A stretch of 64,000 bases of DNA from Rhizobium rosettiformans W3 (GCF_004912135.1 NZ_STGU01000001.1:434001-498000); one strand, 5' to 3'. Shown: positions 39,388 through 48,895, counted from the stretch's first letter. Numbers and translations: made by a program. Notes: generated by a model from the sequence alone, not told the origin.

Positions 39388-41271
39388 TTGGCGTGGGACG
39401 TAGTCTTTCGGACGGGGATTGCATTGCAGGCATCGCAGGACATCAGCGCGCTCCATACGCAAAGCGGGCGCAAAACCCGGCTTGCGTCTGCGCAGTTGGC
39501 AGCGAAGCTGCTCTTTTCTCTCTTCGCCGTTGTGCTGATGGGGCTGGGAGGTCTGCTGGCCAATCCCGGCGCGGCGCATGCCGAAAGCCGCACGCTCAAC
39601 ATCGAATTCGTCCATACGGGCGAACGGGCCTCGATTACTTTCAAGCGCAATGGCCGCTATGACCCCAAGGGTCTGAAACAGCTCAACTACATTCTGCGCG
39701 ACTGGCGCCGCAACGAGCCGACGAAGATGGACCCGCGCCTCTTCGACCTCGTCTGGGAAGTCTATCGCCAGTCCCGCGCCAAGGGCTATATCAAGGTCGT
39801 TTCTGCCTATCGTTCTCCTGCCACCAACGCCATGCTGCGGTCGCGCTCCAAGGGTGTCGCCAAGGAAAGCCAGCACATGCGTGGCACGGCGATGGACTTC
39901 TACATCCCAGGTGTGCCGCTCAAGACCTTGCGCGAAATCGGCGTGAAGATGCAGGCCGGCGGTGTCGGCTATTATCCCAATTCCGGTTCGCCCTTCGTGC
40001 ATATGGACGTGGCCGGTGTGCGCGCCTGGCCGCGCATGAACCGCCAGGATCTCGTCCGGCTCTTCCCGGATGGCAAGACCGTTCATATCCCGTCCGACGG
40101 CAAGCCGCTGCCGGGCTATCAGCAGGCGCTCGCCGAATACAAGCGCCGCGTGGCTTCCGGCAATACCGTCATGATCGCCGAGGAGAAGTCCTCGTCGCGT
40201 CCGCGCAACTTCCTCGCCATGCTCTTCGGCGGCGGTGATGAAGACGAAGTCGAGGATGTTCCGGAACCCGCAGAACGTCCTGCCGTCGCTCAGCCGCAGC
40301 CGGCTCCCGCCGCACCGCGCCAGCAACCCGTTGGCGCTGCACAAGAGCCGGTCATGGTTGCCAATGCGCTGCCGGGTGTCGATGCCGCCGATGCGCCTGT
40401 CCCACAGGCCCGCCCGTCGCTTCGTCCGGCTGACAACAGCCTCGCCGTTGCCCTCTACCAGCCGCCACGCAATGCGGCAGAAGACGCGCTGCAGCAGGTG
40501 GCAAGTGGCGTGCCGGTTCCAGCCAATGCGCCAGCCGATGAATTTGCCGATCTTGCCTCGCTCAATGTGCCCGTGCCGACGCTTCTCAATGCGCGTCCCG
40601 GTGCAGGACCGACGGAAGGCGTGATGACGGCGTCGATCGATCCGAATTCGGAAGCCATGCTGCTTGCGGAAGGCATGGCCGTTCCGGTTCCTGCTGCTCG
40701 TCCGCAGGTCGCCGAAGCGCTGCTCGCTTCCGCCCAGGCAGAAGCCGAGGCCGAAGTCGACGAGGTCGAGCAGGCGATCCTGTCGCCCGAAGCGGCAGCC
40801 GCGCTCGAAGACAGCACCATGCCGGAAATGGCAGCACCGATCCCGTCGAGTGCGCCGGCTCAGGCCGAACTTCGCGCAACACCCGAACCTGCTCCTGTCG
40901 AGAAGCCGGTCGAGGTTGCCTCCATCCCGCAGGAGACGCCTGCGGTCGAGAGCACCACGCAGTTCGGCGACATGTTCGACGCGCCGTCCGATCCGCTTGC
41001 GAATGCCGATGCGGCTCTGCCCAAGAAGGGTGGCCGTCCGGGGCAGGAAGATGCCGAGCGTGCGCATATGGCCATGTATGGCGGTACGAAGCTCACCAAG
41101 AACATGATCGAGCAGTGGGCGCTGAACCAGGGCAAGTTCGAATCCGTCGCCAAGCCGGTCAAGGCACCGCGCGTCGTTTCGCGCTCGCTGGTCGCGCCGG
41201 CCACCGCCGTGCCGGATGGCTTCCGCCTCGATGCCACGACGGTCGATCCGAGCCGCTTCGGCGCCCCCTGA
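39388..41271 (+). CDS. DUF882 / M15-like peptidoglycan hydrolase with long disordered tail
   Basis: Up to 627 residues. An N-terminal signal anchor (about 40-65, ending AHAES) leads to a DUF882 peptidase domain (ISAYRSPATN-like VVSAYRSPATN, SQHMRGTAMDFYIPG, VGYYPNSGSPFVHMDV), related to D,D-peptidases and MepA-type endopeptidases with zinc ligands in H-x-D. The remaining 350 residues are Pro/Ala/Glu-rich and low complexity. It probably trims peptidoglycan in the periplasm. Start choice is open: TTG 39388 or TTG 39424. Confidence 0.85.
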   Translation: MAWDVVFRTGIALQASQDISALHTQSGRKTRLASAQLAAKLLFSLFAVVLMGLGGLLANPGAAHAESRTLNIEFVHTGERASITFKRNGRYDPKGLKQLNYILRDWRRNEPTKMDPRLFDLVWEVYRQSRAKGYIKVVSAYRSPATNAMLRSRSKGVAKESQHMRGTAMDFYIPGVPLKTLREIGVKMQAGGVGYYPNSGSPFVHMDVAGVRAWPRMNRQDLVRLFPDGKTVHIPSDGKPLPGYQQALAEYKRRVASGNTVMIAEEKSSSRPRNFLAMLFGGGDEDEVEDVPEPAERPAVAQPQPAPAAPRQQPVGAAQEPVMVANALPGVDAADAPVPQARPSLRPADNSLAVALYQPPRNAAEDALQQVASGVPVPANAPADEFADLASLNVPVPTLLNARPGAGPTEGVMTASIDPNSEAMLLAEGMAVPVPAARPQVAEALLASAQAEAEAEVDEVEQAILSPEAAAALEDSTMPEMAAPIPSSAPAQAELRATPEPAPVEKPVEVASIPQETPAVESTTQFGDMFDAPSDPLANADAALPKKGGRPGQEDAERAHMAMYGGTKLTKNMIEQWALNQGKFESVAKPVKAPRVVSRSLVAPATAVPDGFRLDATTVDPSRFGAP

Positions 41272-41301
41272 TCTCCGGCGTTCTTGATTGCAGACAAAAA
41301 G

Positions 41302-41324
41302 AAACCCGCCGGATCGGCGGGTTT
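41302..41324. terminator. Bidirectional terminator between the DUF882 gene and gapR
   Basis: AAACCCGCCG (41302-41311) and CGGCGGGTTT (41315-41324) pair fully around a 3-base loop, with a T-run on the plus strand and an A-run before it. It sits between two convergent genes and can serve both. Confidence 0.85.
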
Positions 41325-41347
41325 TTTGTTGGCCAGAAGAGACCGCC

Positions 41348-41614
41348 TCAGCCTTCCGGCGGGCTCTCGATCATGCCGAGTGCGTGCAGATAGGTGTCGA
41401 GGATCAGATCCTCTTCCATGCGCTCCTGATCGTCCTTCTTGCGAAGCGCGATGACCTTCTTGAGGATCTTGGTGTCGAAGCCCATGGCCTTGGCTTCGCC
41501 GTAGACGTCCTTGATGTCGTCGGCGATGGTCTTCTTTTCTTCTTCCAGGCGCTCGATGCGTTCGACAAAAGCGCGGAGCTGGTCGCGGGCGACGCCGTGG
41601 GCGGCATCAGACAT
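41348..41614 (-). CDS. gapR: GapR-family (DUF2312) nucleoid-associated protein
   Basis: An 88-residue, highly charged helical protein ([29 protein letters not shown] with a [10 protein letters not shown] end, quoted in part: [15 protein letters not shown]). This is DUF2312, which in Caulobacter is GapR. That protein forms a tetrameric clamp on overtwisted DNA and aids topoisomerases during replication. ATG 41614 has AAGGAG seven bases upstream. TTG 41620 is unlikely. Confidence 0.9.
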   Translation of the reverse strand: MSDAAHGVARDQLRAFVERIERLEEEKKTIADDIKDVYGEAKAMGFDTKILKKVIALRKKDDQERMEEDLILDTYLHALGMIESPPEG

Positions 41615-41720
41615 GGGCAATCTCCTTCATTGCGGGGATGGCATTCTCGGGATGGATTTTCGTGGCGACCACGTGCCGCGAAGCGGCCTCCGCGTCAAGC
41701 CCCAAAGCTTGAGATGCGCG

Positions 41721-42026
41721 TCATTCCTTCGGGCGGTTCTGTTCGAAGGCCTGCTGCTGGTCGGTAGTCGCCTCCCGTTGGTGCAGTGCCTTCCACTCGT
41801 CATAGGGCATGCCGTAGACGATCTCGCGGCTTTCGTCCTTGGTGAGGTCGAGCCCGTTTTCCTTGGCGGCGTCCAGATACCAGTTGGACAGGCAGTTGCG
41901 GCAGAAGCCGGCCAGGTTCATCAGGTCGATGTTCTGCACATCGGTGCGGTTGCGCAGGTGGGATACCAGCCGGCGGAAGGCGGCGGCTTCGAGTTCGGTC
42001 TGCTGGTCCTTGCTCGGGAGCGTCAT
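41721..42026 (-). CDS. DUF1244-family small protein
   Basis: A 101-residue protein of the DUF1244 family, with RLVSHLRNRTDVQNIDLMNLAG, the cysteine pair in FCRNCLSNWY and EIVYGMPYDEWK. The family is helical and common in proteobacteria. Its function is unknown. The two cysteines might bind a metal. It lies 11 bases after the stop of the amidohydrolase gene, so the two form an operon. Confidence 0.88.
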   Translation of the reverse strand: MTLPSKDQQTELEAAAFRRLVSHLRNRTDVQNIDLMNLAGFCRNCLSNWYLDAAKENGLDLTKDESREIVYGMPYDEWKALHQREATTDQQQAFEQNRPKE

Positions 42027-42037
42027 GGTTCTCTCCT

Positions 42038-42847
42038 TCAGGGTATGATGGCGTCGCCAGGGTGGGGCCCTGTGCGCGAGGCATGGAGCTCATACTCGTG
42101 CAGCTTCGGGTCGGCATTGAGGCGCTCGAAGATCGGCGCCAGGCGGTCCGCCCAGGCAGCGACACCGGCTTCATCGGCAATCAGGTCCTGGCGGACTTCC
42201 AGAAGCGCGTGTGGAATGCCCGCCATCATGCAATGGCGGTACATGGTGTCGCCCTTGAGCGCTCCGTCATAGGGTTCGTTGTCGCCGACGAGGATGTCAC
42301 CCGGGGCCTCCAGGCCTTCGATCAGCGGGCGGACGGCGCGCGCATCGGTGTCCCAGAGGGCTGCCGCGTGCCAGGGGCGGGGCACGCCCTTCCAGGCCGG
42401 CGTGTAGGAATGCAGCGAAAGCACCAGCGGCGCCTTGCCTGTGGCTTCGGCGACCTTGGCGATCACCTCGGACACTGCCCGGTGGTAAGGGCGGTGATAG
42501 GTCTCGATGCGATGCTGCCATTCCTCCGGTGTGATCGGATGATTGCCGGGAATAATCGCGCCGTCGGAGATGCGCATGATGATGGTCGGGTCGTCCTCGC
42601 CGCGATTCGGATCGATCAGCAGGCGGGAGAAGCGGGACATGACCGCGGGAACGCCGAGCCGCGCTGCCAGCAGGCGCGTCAGCGGTTCGATGCCGATGTC
42701 ATAGGCGATGTGCCGCCCGAAGGCGCTGTCGGGCAGGCCGAGCCTGCCATAGGGTTCCGGCACGATATTCGTGGCGTGGTCGGCAAGTATAACGAGCCCG
42801 GCGTCGAAACGGCCGTCCAAAATCTCGAAAACAGGGGAAACATTCAT
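42038..42847 (-). CDS. N-formylglutamate amidohydrolase family protein (second copy)
   Basis: A 269-residue member of the same family as the protein at 1006-1881 but clearly diverged. It has VILADHATNIVP near 20, DIGIEPLTRLLA, SRLLIDPNRGEDD and LSLHSYTPAWKG. It carries different residues where the first copy has HSG, so the substrate may differ. It is co-oriented with the DUF1244 and gapR genes. Confidence 0.83.
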   Translation of the reverse strand: MNVSPVFEILDGRFDAGLVILADHATNIVPEPYGRLGLPDSAFGRHIAYDIGIEPLTRLLAARLGVPAVMSRFSRLLIDPNRGEDDPTIIMRISDGAIIPGNHPITPEEWQHRIETYHRPYHRAVSEVIAKVAEATGKAPLVLSLHSYTPAWKGVPRPWHAAALWDTDARAVRPLIEGLEAPGDILVGDNEPYDGALKGDTMYRHCMMAGIPHALLEVRQDLIADEAGVAAWADRLAPIFERLNADPKLHEYELHASRTGPHPGDAIIP

Positions 42848-42951
42848 CAGTTTGAAGCCATCAGCTGCTACAAGCGCTTGATCGCATGGGGAATGGGGGA
42901 GCGCAAGCTTTCATGGCTGTCACGTTTGTGCCAAGATCGGACATATAGGTT

Positions 42952-42981
42952 TTGAGACTGGCCAAAGACAGAAAATATAAT
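42952..42981 (+). promoter_or_regulatory. Sigma-70-type promoter of the DUF1036-pyk operon
   Basis: TTGAGA (42952-42957) and TATAAT (42976-42981), separated by 18 bases, form a strong promoter 51 bases before the DUF1036 start. Confidence 0.65.
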
Positions 42982-43032
42982 CGATTAGAGTTGCGTTGAC
43001 ATTCTCTGGTCAGCATCGCAAGAAGGCATCCC

Positions 43033-43539
43033 ATGCGCATTTTTGGAGTTCCGGCGGCAATCGTGCATCACCTGATCAGACAGACTTTCGACCGTGCTGC
43101 AGCACGTCTTCTGAAGCCCCTCCTGATCGCGGGTGCGCTGTTTTCGCCCATTCTGGCAGCCTCTGCCGCCCATGCCGAGTTCCGTGTCTGCAACGGCACC
43201 CAGAACCTCGTCGGCGTCGCCGTCGGCTACCGGGCAGAAGAAGGCTGGATCACGGAAGGCTGGTGGCAGGTTCCTGCCGGCACCTGTGCCACCCTGATCG
43301 AGGGCGAACTCCAATCGCGTTACTATTATCTCTATGCTGAGGATGCCGCTCGCGGTGGTCGCTGGACTGGTGACATCAACATGTGTGTTGCCGAAAACGA
43401 GTTCAAGATCGTGGGCGTGAAGGACTGCTTCGCACGCGGCTATCAGCAGATGGGATTCAAGGAATACGACACCGGCAGGCAGGGGAGCTGGATGGTCCAG
43501 CTGTCCGATACGTCGGGCACCCAGGAAAGCCAGAACTGA
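43033..43539 (+). CDS. DUF1036-family exported protein
   Basis: A 168-residue protein with a signal peptide (ending AHAE, about residue 49). A DUF1036 domain holds FRVCNGTQNLVGVAVGYR, WITEGWWQVPAGTCATL and YYLYAEDA, and its cysteines probably form disulfides. The function is unknown. Its stop overlaps the pyk start (TGATG), so an exported protein is translationally coupled to a central metabolic enzyme. Confidence 0.88.
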   Translation: MRIFGVPAAIVHHLIRQTFDRAAARLLKPLLIAGALFSPILAASAAHAEFRVCNGTQNLVGVAVGYRAEEGWITEGWWQVPAGTCATLIEGELQSRYYYLYAEDAARGGRWTGDINMCVAENEFKIVGVKDCFARGYQQMGFKEYDTGRQGSWMVQLSDTSGTQESQN

Positions 43540-44978
43540 TGAAGCGCAACCGCAAAGTAAAGATCCTCGCCACGCTTGGTCCCGCCTCTTCCGAAGAGGC
43601 GATGATCCGGAAGCTTCACGAAGCCGGGGCCGATCTTTTCCGCATCAACATGAGCCATGCCAGCCATGACCTGATGCGTACGCTGGTTCAACGCATCCGC
43701 AATGTCGAAGCTGCCTGTGGCCGCCCGATCGGCATCCTCGCCGACCTCCAGGGCCCGAAGCTTCGCGTCGGCAAATTCGCCAACACCACCGTTGAGCTGC
43801 AGCCGGGTCAGACCTTCACGCTCGACAACAGCCAGGAGCCGGGCGACGCGACGCGCGTTCACCTGCCGCATCCAGAAATTCTGGAATCGGTGAAGCCGGG
43901 CGACCGTCTTCTGATCGACGACGGCAAGCTGCATCTGAAGGCCGTCAAGTGCGACGGCAAGAGCATCGTCACCGAGGTGGTCTCGGGCACGAAGATCTCC
44001 GACCGCAAGGGCGTCAGCCTGCCCGACACCATTCTCGCAACCGGCGTGCTGACCGACAAGGACCGCGCCGACCTCGATGCCGTGCTCGCCGTCAACGATG
44101 TCGACTGGGTTGCGCTTTCCTTCATCCAGCGCCCGGAAGATCTGGCGGAAGTCCGCAAGATCGCCAAGGGCCGCGTTGGGCTGATGTCCAAGATCGAGAA
44201 GCCGCAGGCCATCGAGCGCATCGACGAAATCATCGAACTGTCGGACGCACTTATGGTCGCCCGTGGTGACCTCGGCGTTGAAATGCCGCTCGAGCGCGTT
44301 CCGGGCATCCAGAAGCAGCTGATCCGCGCCTGCCGCCGAGAAGGCAAGCCGGTCGTCGTTGCGACGCAGATGCTGGAATCGATGATCACGGCGCCGGTGC
44401 CGACCCGTGCAGAGGTCTCCGACGTCGCGACCGCCGTCTTCGAAGGCGCCGACGCCATCATGCTCTCGGCAGAATCGGCTTCCGGCCAGTATCCGGTCGA
44501 AGCGGTTGCGACCATGGCTTCGATCGCCGAAACCGTAGAGCGCGAGCCGCATTACCCCGGCATCATCTACGCCCAGCGCGCGCAGCCGGAAGCGACCGGT
44601 GCGGACGCCATTTCGCTTGCTGCCCGCCAGATCGCTGAGACGCTGCGCCTGCAGGCGATCGTCTGCTACACCTCTTCGGGCAATACAGGTCTGCGCGCCT
44701 CGCGCGAGCGTCCGGAAGTGCCGATCATCGCGCTGTCGCCGGTCATCCAGACCGCGCGTCGCCTCTCCGTCGTCTGGGGCCTGCACTGTGTTGTCTCGTC
44801 GGAACCGACCGATCTCGACGATATGGTCAACCGCGCCTGCCGCATCGTGGTCGAAGAAGGCTTCGGCAAGCCCGGCGACCGCATCATCATGTCGGCCGGT
44901 GTTCCGCTCGGCACGCCAGGTTCGACCAATATGCTGCGCATCGCCTATATCGGTTCGGACGGCCAGACCGGGATCTGA
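43539..44978 (+). CDS. pyk: Pyruvate kinase
   Basis: A 479-residue enzyme with KILATLGPASS at the start, MSHASHD, the catalytic lysine in MSKIEKPQAI, MVARGDLGVEMPLE, and SAESASGQYPVEAV. It converts phosphoenolpyruvate and ADP to pyruvate and ATP. ATG 43539 overlaps the stop of the DUF1036 gene. A longer frame from 43383 is only readthrough of that gene's other frame. A strong terminator follows. Confidence 0.97.
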   Translation: MKRNRKVKILATLGPASSEEAMIRKLHEAGADLFRINMSHASHDLMRTLVQRIRNVEAACGRPIGILADLQGPKLRVGKFANTTVELQPGQTFTLDNSQEPGDATRVHLPHPEILESVKPGDRLLIDDGKLHLKAVKCDGKSIVTEVVSGTKISDRKGVSLPDTILATGVLTDKDRADLDAVLAVNDVDWVALSFIQRPEDLAEVRKIAKGRVGLMSKIEKPQAIERIDEIIELSDALMVARGDLGVEMPLERVPGIQKQLIRACRREGKPVVVATQMLESMITAPVPTRAEVSDVATAVFEGADAIMLSAESASGQYPVEAVATMASIAETVEREPHYPGIIYAQRAQPEATGADAISLAARQIAETLRLQAIVCYTSSGNTGLRASRERPEVPIIALSPVIQTARRLSVVWGLHCVVSSEPTDLDDMVNRACRIVVEEGFGKPGDRIIMSAGVPLGTPGSTNMLRIAYIGSDGQTGI

Positions 44979-45000
44979 TCCCAGCGCCTTGACCATGAAG

Positions 45001-45024
45001 AAGCCGCCCTCGGGCGGCTTTTTT
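45001..45024 (+). terminator. pyk terminator
   Basis: AAGCCGCC (45001-45008) and GGCGGCTT (45013-45020) pair around CTCG and run into TTTTTT on the plus strand. The convergent hydrolase gene ends nearby, so it may work both ways. Confidence 0.88.
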
Positions 45025-45031
45025 GATGGCC

Positions 45032-46156
45032 TTACTGACCGGCCTGAAGCGACGGGGCCGAGCCTCCCGGATCGACGCTGGTTGCCGCAAGACGCGGCTC
45101 GACAGCCCGCGCCATGGATTGGAGATCGCGCTCCTTGCCCGCGATCTTCTCCAGGGCGGCGATGACGATGTCGGTCACGATGTAATCCGGCTTGTGGCCG
45201 AGGCCCTTGATCCAGACGAGTTCGGAGCCTTCGATATCGCGGGCGAGGCCCTTGGAGTGGATTTCCTCCAGCACGATCGTGTCCGCGTCACCGGTGATCA
45301 CCACCGTCGGCTTGGCGATTTCGCGGTAACGCGGCGCGAAATCGGTCACATAGGCGTGGAGGCCTGCGACGTCCTTCGCGTTTGACCGGAAGGCAGAGGG
45401 ACGCAGGACAAGCTGAGGACCTGTTTTCTCGACATAATCGACCGGACGCGTATTGGGAGCAAAGACATGCTCGGTCGCGGCGTCGATCCGCATCATCCCG
45501 GCATGCAGCGCCAGGGTATGACAGAAGATCGGACCGATCACCGGCGCGGAGGCGAGGTGATAATACCAGTCCACGCCGCCGGGCCAGGGATGGGTGGCGG
45601 CCGAGAGGAAGACGAGGCCTTCGACCTTGTCGGGATGCAGCACGCCGAAGCTTGCGGTGATCGCGCCGCCGAAGGAGTGGCCGACGATGATGGCGCGATC
45701 GATCCCCTTCTTCTCCATCAGGCGCGCGATGGCATTGGCCTGGCCGTCCGGCGTATCGTTTTCCGGTCCGCCGCGCTCGGAATATCCGTGTCCGGGCCGA
45801 TCGACGAAGAGGAGCTCAGCACGACCGCGCAGAGGCTCCAGGAAGGCGCCCGTCTGGTCCTGAAGGTTCCCGGAGGCGCCATGGATGAAAACGATCGGCG
45901 GCAGGTCTGCGTTCGGGCCTGCAGGCACGTGGAGTGCATTCAGGCTGTAGCCGCCGACATCGGTGCGCTCACCAATGTTTGGGGTCCGCGCCTCGATGCC
46001 CCGGGCCCGGATTTCGGTGGCAATGGCGAGCGCGGCCAGCACGGCGACGAGAAGGAGGAAAATGACGAGCAAGAGAAGACCGATGCGAGAGAGGATGAGC
46101 AAGAGCAGAGCTTTCGGCGAGGCGACACAGGCAACAAGATCGTGCTGCCGCGCCAT
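45032..46156 (-). CDS. Membrane-anchored alpha/beta hydrolase
   Basis: A 374-residue protein with one strong N-terminal hydrophobic helix (about 17-45) and an alpha/beta-hydrolase domain: HGASGN, DRPGHGYSE, nucleophile Ser in GHSFGGA, and a late histidine in GLGHKPD. It is probably tethered to the inner membrane with the domain in the periplasm. The substrate cannot be told. The true start may be later than 46156. Confidence 0.83.
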   Translation of the reverse strand: MARQHDLVACVASPKALLLLILSRIGLLLLVIFLLLVAVLAALAIATEIRARGIEARTPNIGERTDVGGYSLNALHVPAGPNADLPPIVFIHGASGNLQDQTGAFLEPLRGRAELLFVDRPGHGYSERGGPENDTPDGQANAIARLMEKKGIDRAIIVGHSFGGAITASFGVLHPDKVEGLVFLSAATHPWPGGVDWYYHLASAPVIGPIFCHTLALHAGMMRIDAATEHVFAPNTRPVDYVEKTGPQLVLRPSAFRSNAKDVAGLHAYVTDFAPRYREIAKPTVVITGDADTIVLEEIHSKGLARDIEGSELVWIKGLGHKPDYIVTDIVIAALEKIAGKERDLQSMARAVEPRLAATSVDPGGSAPSLQAGQ

Positions 46157-46235
46157 TCGTCAAGGTTCAGTCGGTGCGCGAAGCCGGTCGCTCATTTCGA
46201 ATTGATCGATATACTGGATTTCCGTATACTGCCTC

Positions 46236-46508
46236 ATGGCCGAACGGTTCGATCCGGACAAAGATCAAATCAATCAATCAAAACACGGCGTGTCGCTTGT
46301 GTTCGGCGATCGGATTTTCGAGGACCTGGACCATCTTATCGTTCCCTCCCTCCGCGAACAGGATGGTGAGGAGAGGTACAAGGTGATCGGTCTCGTGGAG
46401 CAGAAGCTGTTTACCGGCGTCTTCGTGTGGCGAGCGGATCAACCGCGCTTCATTTCCGTTCGGAGGAGCAATCGTGGAGAAGAACGTGCCTATCGAGATA
46501 ACGGCTGA
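46236..46508 (+). CDS. brnT: BrnT-family toxin
   Basis: A 90-residue protein of the BrnT family (RelE-like ribonuclease fold), with KHGVSLVFGDRIFED, ERYKVIGLVEQKLFTGVF, and RFISVRRSNRGEERAY near the end. BrnT blocks translation by RNA cleavage. It overlaps by 35 bases the start of a helix-turn-helix gene that takes the place of the usual BrnA antitoxin. Confidence 0.88.
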   Translation: MAERFDPDKDQINQSKHGVSLVFGDRIFEDLDHLIVPSLREQDGEERYKVIGLVEQKLFTGVFVWRADQPRFISVRRSNRGEERAYRDNG

Positions 46509-46755
46509 TCCAATGGATGATGAGGACTTCGACGTTTCCGTCGAAGCGCTCGATCGTGCCCAGCGTTCGAGGCTGATCCGCCGGACGCGCACGGCTCTCG
46601 GGCTGTCACAGACGGAGTTCGCGTCTCGATTTCGTGTGCCAGTGGGTACGCTTCGCGACTGGGAGCAGGCGCGGGCAACGCCGCCGGACTTCGCGATCGC
46701 TTATGTGCGCGTCATCCGCGAACACCCTGACCTCGTCGCCAAGGTGGTTGCCTAG
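46474..46755 (+). CDS. Helix-turn-helix antitoxin partner of BrnT
   Basis: A 93-residue protein whose C-terminal half is an Xre/HTH_3 domain (RTALGLSQTEFASRF, VPVGTLRDWEQARATPP). GTG 46474 follows GGAGGAG, lies inside brnT, and gives coupling. Standard BrnA antitoxins carry a ribbon-helix-helix, so this pair uses a different DNA-binding domain. It should neutralise BrnT and repress the operon. Confidence 0.83.
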   Translation: MEKNVPIEITADPMDDEDFDVSVEALDRAQRSRLIRRTRTALGLSQTEFASRFRVPVGTLRDWEQARATPPDFAIAYVRVIREHPDLVAKVVA

Positions 46756-46777
46756 CAACGACCGCTGAAGCCTCTGA

Positions 46778-47413
46778 TCAGGTCCGCTGGCCGGCCAGTT
46801 CTTCCGAAAGCTTGGCGACGATCTCCTGGGCCTCGCGGTCGGCAGGGAAGACCTCGAGATACCGTTCCCAGGCCTTCAGGGCTGCGTCCTTGCTGCCGCG
46901 CTCGGTGAGGATGCCGGCGAGGCCGGCAATGGCTCCGAAATGGCGGGGTTCAAGATCGAGCACCTTTTCGATGTCGGACACGGATTTCTGATAGTTGCCC
47001 ATGGTGAAGTGCAGCGTGGCGCGCTGGTTCCAGGCACCGACGAAATCCGGCTTCAGGATGATCGCCTGGTCGATGAAGTCGAGGGCGGCGGCATTGCGCT
47101 TTTCGGCGGCCGCCTTTGCCGACCACTGCATCAGGAGATTGATCGTCGGGCTCGACGACTCGCTCCAGGTGGCCATGGCCGCATTCGCTAGCTGCCGGGC
47201 GGCTTGCGGATTGCGTTCCCGTTTGAGCTCCGCCAAGAGGTCGTCGACCGTCTTCGGCTTCACCGGCGTATTCATGGGAATTCGCTCGACGGGCGTTTCA
47301 GTGGTGGCCGCGCCAACGCCCTCTTCAGGCACCTGCGCGGCAACCGCGCCGGCGAAAAGCAGGGTGGACAGGATGGCGAGACTTGGGGCGAGTCGCAAAG
47401 AAAAACGGCGCAT
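46778..47413 (-). CDS. Tetratricopeptide-repeat periplasmic protein
   Basis: A 211-residue protein with a signal peptide (ending AVAAQ, about residue 26) and roughly three TPR units between 90 and 190 (FVGAWNQRATLHFTMGNY, FGAIAGLAGILTERG). It is a typical exported TPR adaptor. No partner is evident. The next gene upstream on this strand is rpmJ. Confidence 0.85.
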   Translation of the reverse strand: MRRFSLRLAPSLAILSTLLFAGAVAAQVPEEGVGAATTETPVERIPMNTPVKPKTVDDLLAELKRERNPQAARQLANAAMATWSESSSPTINLLMQWSAKAAAEKRNAAALDFIDQAIILKPDFVGAWNQRATLHFTMGNYQKSVSDIEKVLDLEPRHFGAIAGLAGILTERGSKDAALKAWERYLEVFPADREAQEIVAKLSEELAGQRT

Positions 47414-47526
47414 GCAGGGAAGTTAGTCCCTCAGCGCCGTCTTTCAAACTCAAATTTCCGATATCAACACGCTGCGATGGCGGCGGGCAGTCCGTCTGGC
47501 TCATGGGATCCGGAGATCCCGGGGCA

Positions 47527-47652
47527 TCAGCCCTGGCGAGCCTTGAAGCGCGGGTTCTGCTTGTTGATGATGTAGATGCGACCCTTGCGGCGAACCAGAC
47601 GGTTGTCGCGATGACGGGCCTTCAGCGCTTTCAGCGAGTTCTTGATCTTCAT
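47527..47652 (-). CDS. rpmJ: 50S ribosomal protein L36
   Basis: A 41-residue basic protein, [18 protein letters not shown], then [14 protein letters not shown]. It is the zinc-free (C-minus) form of L36, as expected in alphaproteobacteria. Length and sequence match rpmJ. Confidence 0.96.
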   Translation of the reverse strand: MKIKNSLKALKARHRDNRLVRRKGRIYIINKQNPRFKARQG

Positions 47653-47712
47653 TTTTCTGGTCCACAACGATTGTCGGGGAATGTGTCATTCACCCACTGT
47701 GTTCAAACAATC

Positions 47713-47734
47713 AAAAGCGCGCCACTGGGCGCGC
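47713..47734 (-). terminator. purEK terminator
   Basis: GCGCGCC (47717-47723) and GGCGCGC (47728-47734) pair around ACTG, with TTTT after the stem on the minus strand. It lies about 100 bases after the purK stop. Confidence 0.65.
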
Positions 47735-47830
47735 CCTTGAAGAGTTGGCGGCAATTAGCCCGAGGGAGGCCCGGATGTCAACATGCTCAGCGGAAAATGC
47801 CGGACACATCCGGCTAAAAAACCGGGAAAA

Positions 47831-48895
47831 TCAGTCGCGAAACGGCAGGATTTCGGTGACGTGACCCATCTTTCGGCCGGGGCGGGCTTCCGTCTTGCCG
47901 TAGAGATGAACGAGCACGTTGGGCTTTGCGAGCCACGTGGGGACAGAATCGATGTCGTCGCCGATCAGATTCGTCATCACGCAATCGGAGTGGCGCACGG
48001 TGTCGCCAAGCGGCAGAGAGGCGACCGCGCGGATGTGCTGTTCGAACTGCGAGACGATGCAGGCGGCTTCCGTCCAGTGGCCGGAATTGTGCACGCGCGG
48101 GGCGATCTCGTTGGCGATCAGGCGGCCATTTTCGAGGACAAAGAACTCCATGCCGACGACGCCGACATAGGCGAGGCCGTCGAGCAGTTTGGTCGCGGCT
48201 TCGCGAGCAGCCCTTGCGGTCTGAGATGTGATTGCGGCCGGCTGCGTCGAGGTGTGCAGGATACCGTTGCGATGCACGTTCTCCGTCGGGTCGTAGCAGC
48301 GGACCTCGCCGTCGGCGCCACGGGCCGCGATGATGGAGACTTCACGGACGAAGGGCACGAAGCTTTCGAGGATGAGCGGGACGGAGCCGAGGGCTTCATA
48401 ACCGCCTGCTGCGCTTTCGCCCTTGCGGTAGACCTTCTGACCCTTGCCGTCATAGCCGAGACGGCGGGTTTTCAAGACACCTTCACCACCGAAATCGGCA
48501 AGAGCGGCTTCCAGATCGGCCTGGCTGTCGACGGCGTGGAAGCGGGCCGTCTCGATGCCGGAGGCGTTGAGGAAACGCTTTTCCGTCACGCGGTCTTGGG
48601 CCACTTCGAGAGCCTTCGGCGGCGGATAGACGGGCACGCTCGCGGCGAGTGTCTCTGCGGCCGTCACGGGCACGTTTTCAAATTCGTAGGTGACGACATC
48701 GCAGAGGCGGGCAAGCTCGCCAAGTGCTGTCGGGTCGTCATAGGCGGCGGTAATCTGGTGGTTGGCCACCTGGGCGGCGGGGCTGTCGGCCTGCGGCTCG
48801 AGGATCACCGTGCGGAAGTTCAGGCGGGCTGCGGCCATGGCCAGCATGCGGCCGAGCTGGCCGCCACCGATGATGCCGATCGTGCGGATGGTCAT
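47831..48895 (-). CDS. purK: 5-(carboxyamino)imidazole ribonucleotide synthase
   Basis: A 354-residue ATP-grasp enzyme: [13 protein letters not shown] at the N-terminus, [30 protein letters not shown] and [13 protein letters not shown]. It carboxylates AIR in purine synthesis. ATG 48895 overlaps the purE stop (ATGA). The longer frame to 48949 runs into purE and is rejected. Confidence 0.97.
   Translation of the reverse strand: MTIRTIGIIGGGQLGRMLAMAAARLNFRTVILEPQADSPAAQVANHQITAAYDDPTALGELARLCDVVTYEFENVPVTAAETLAASVPVYPPPKALEVAQDRVTEKRFLNASGIETARFHAVDSQADLEAALADFGGEGVLKTRRLGYDGKGQKVYRKGESAAGGYEALGSVPLILESFVPFVREVSIIAARGADGEVRCYDPTENVHRNGILHTSTQPAAITSQTARAAREAATKLLDGLAYVGVVGMEFFVLENGRLIANEIAPRVHNSGHWTEAACIVSQFEQHIRAVASLPLGDTVRHSDCVMTNLIGDDIDSVPTWLAKPNVLVHLYGKTEARPGRKMGHVTEILPFRD

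Noticed and set aside
43443..44996. 517-residue frame opposite pyk
   Set aside because: Antisense shadow of pyruvate kinase. No ribosome site or recognisable domain.
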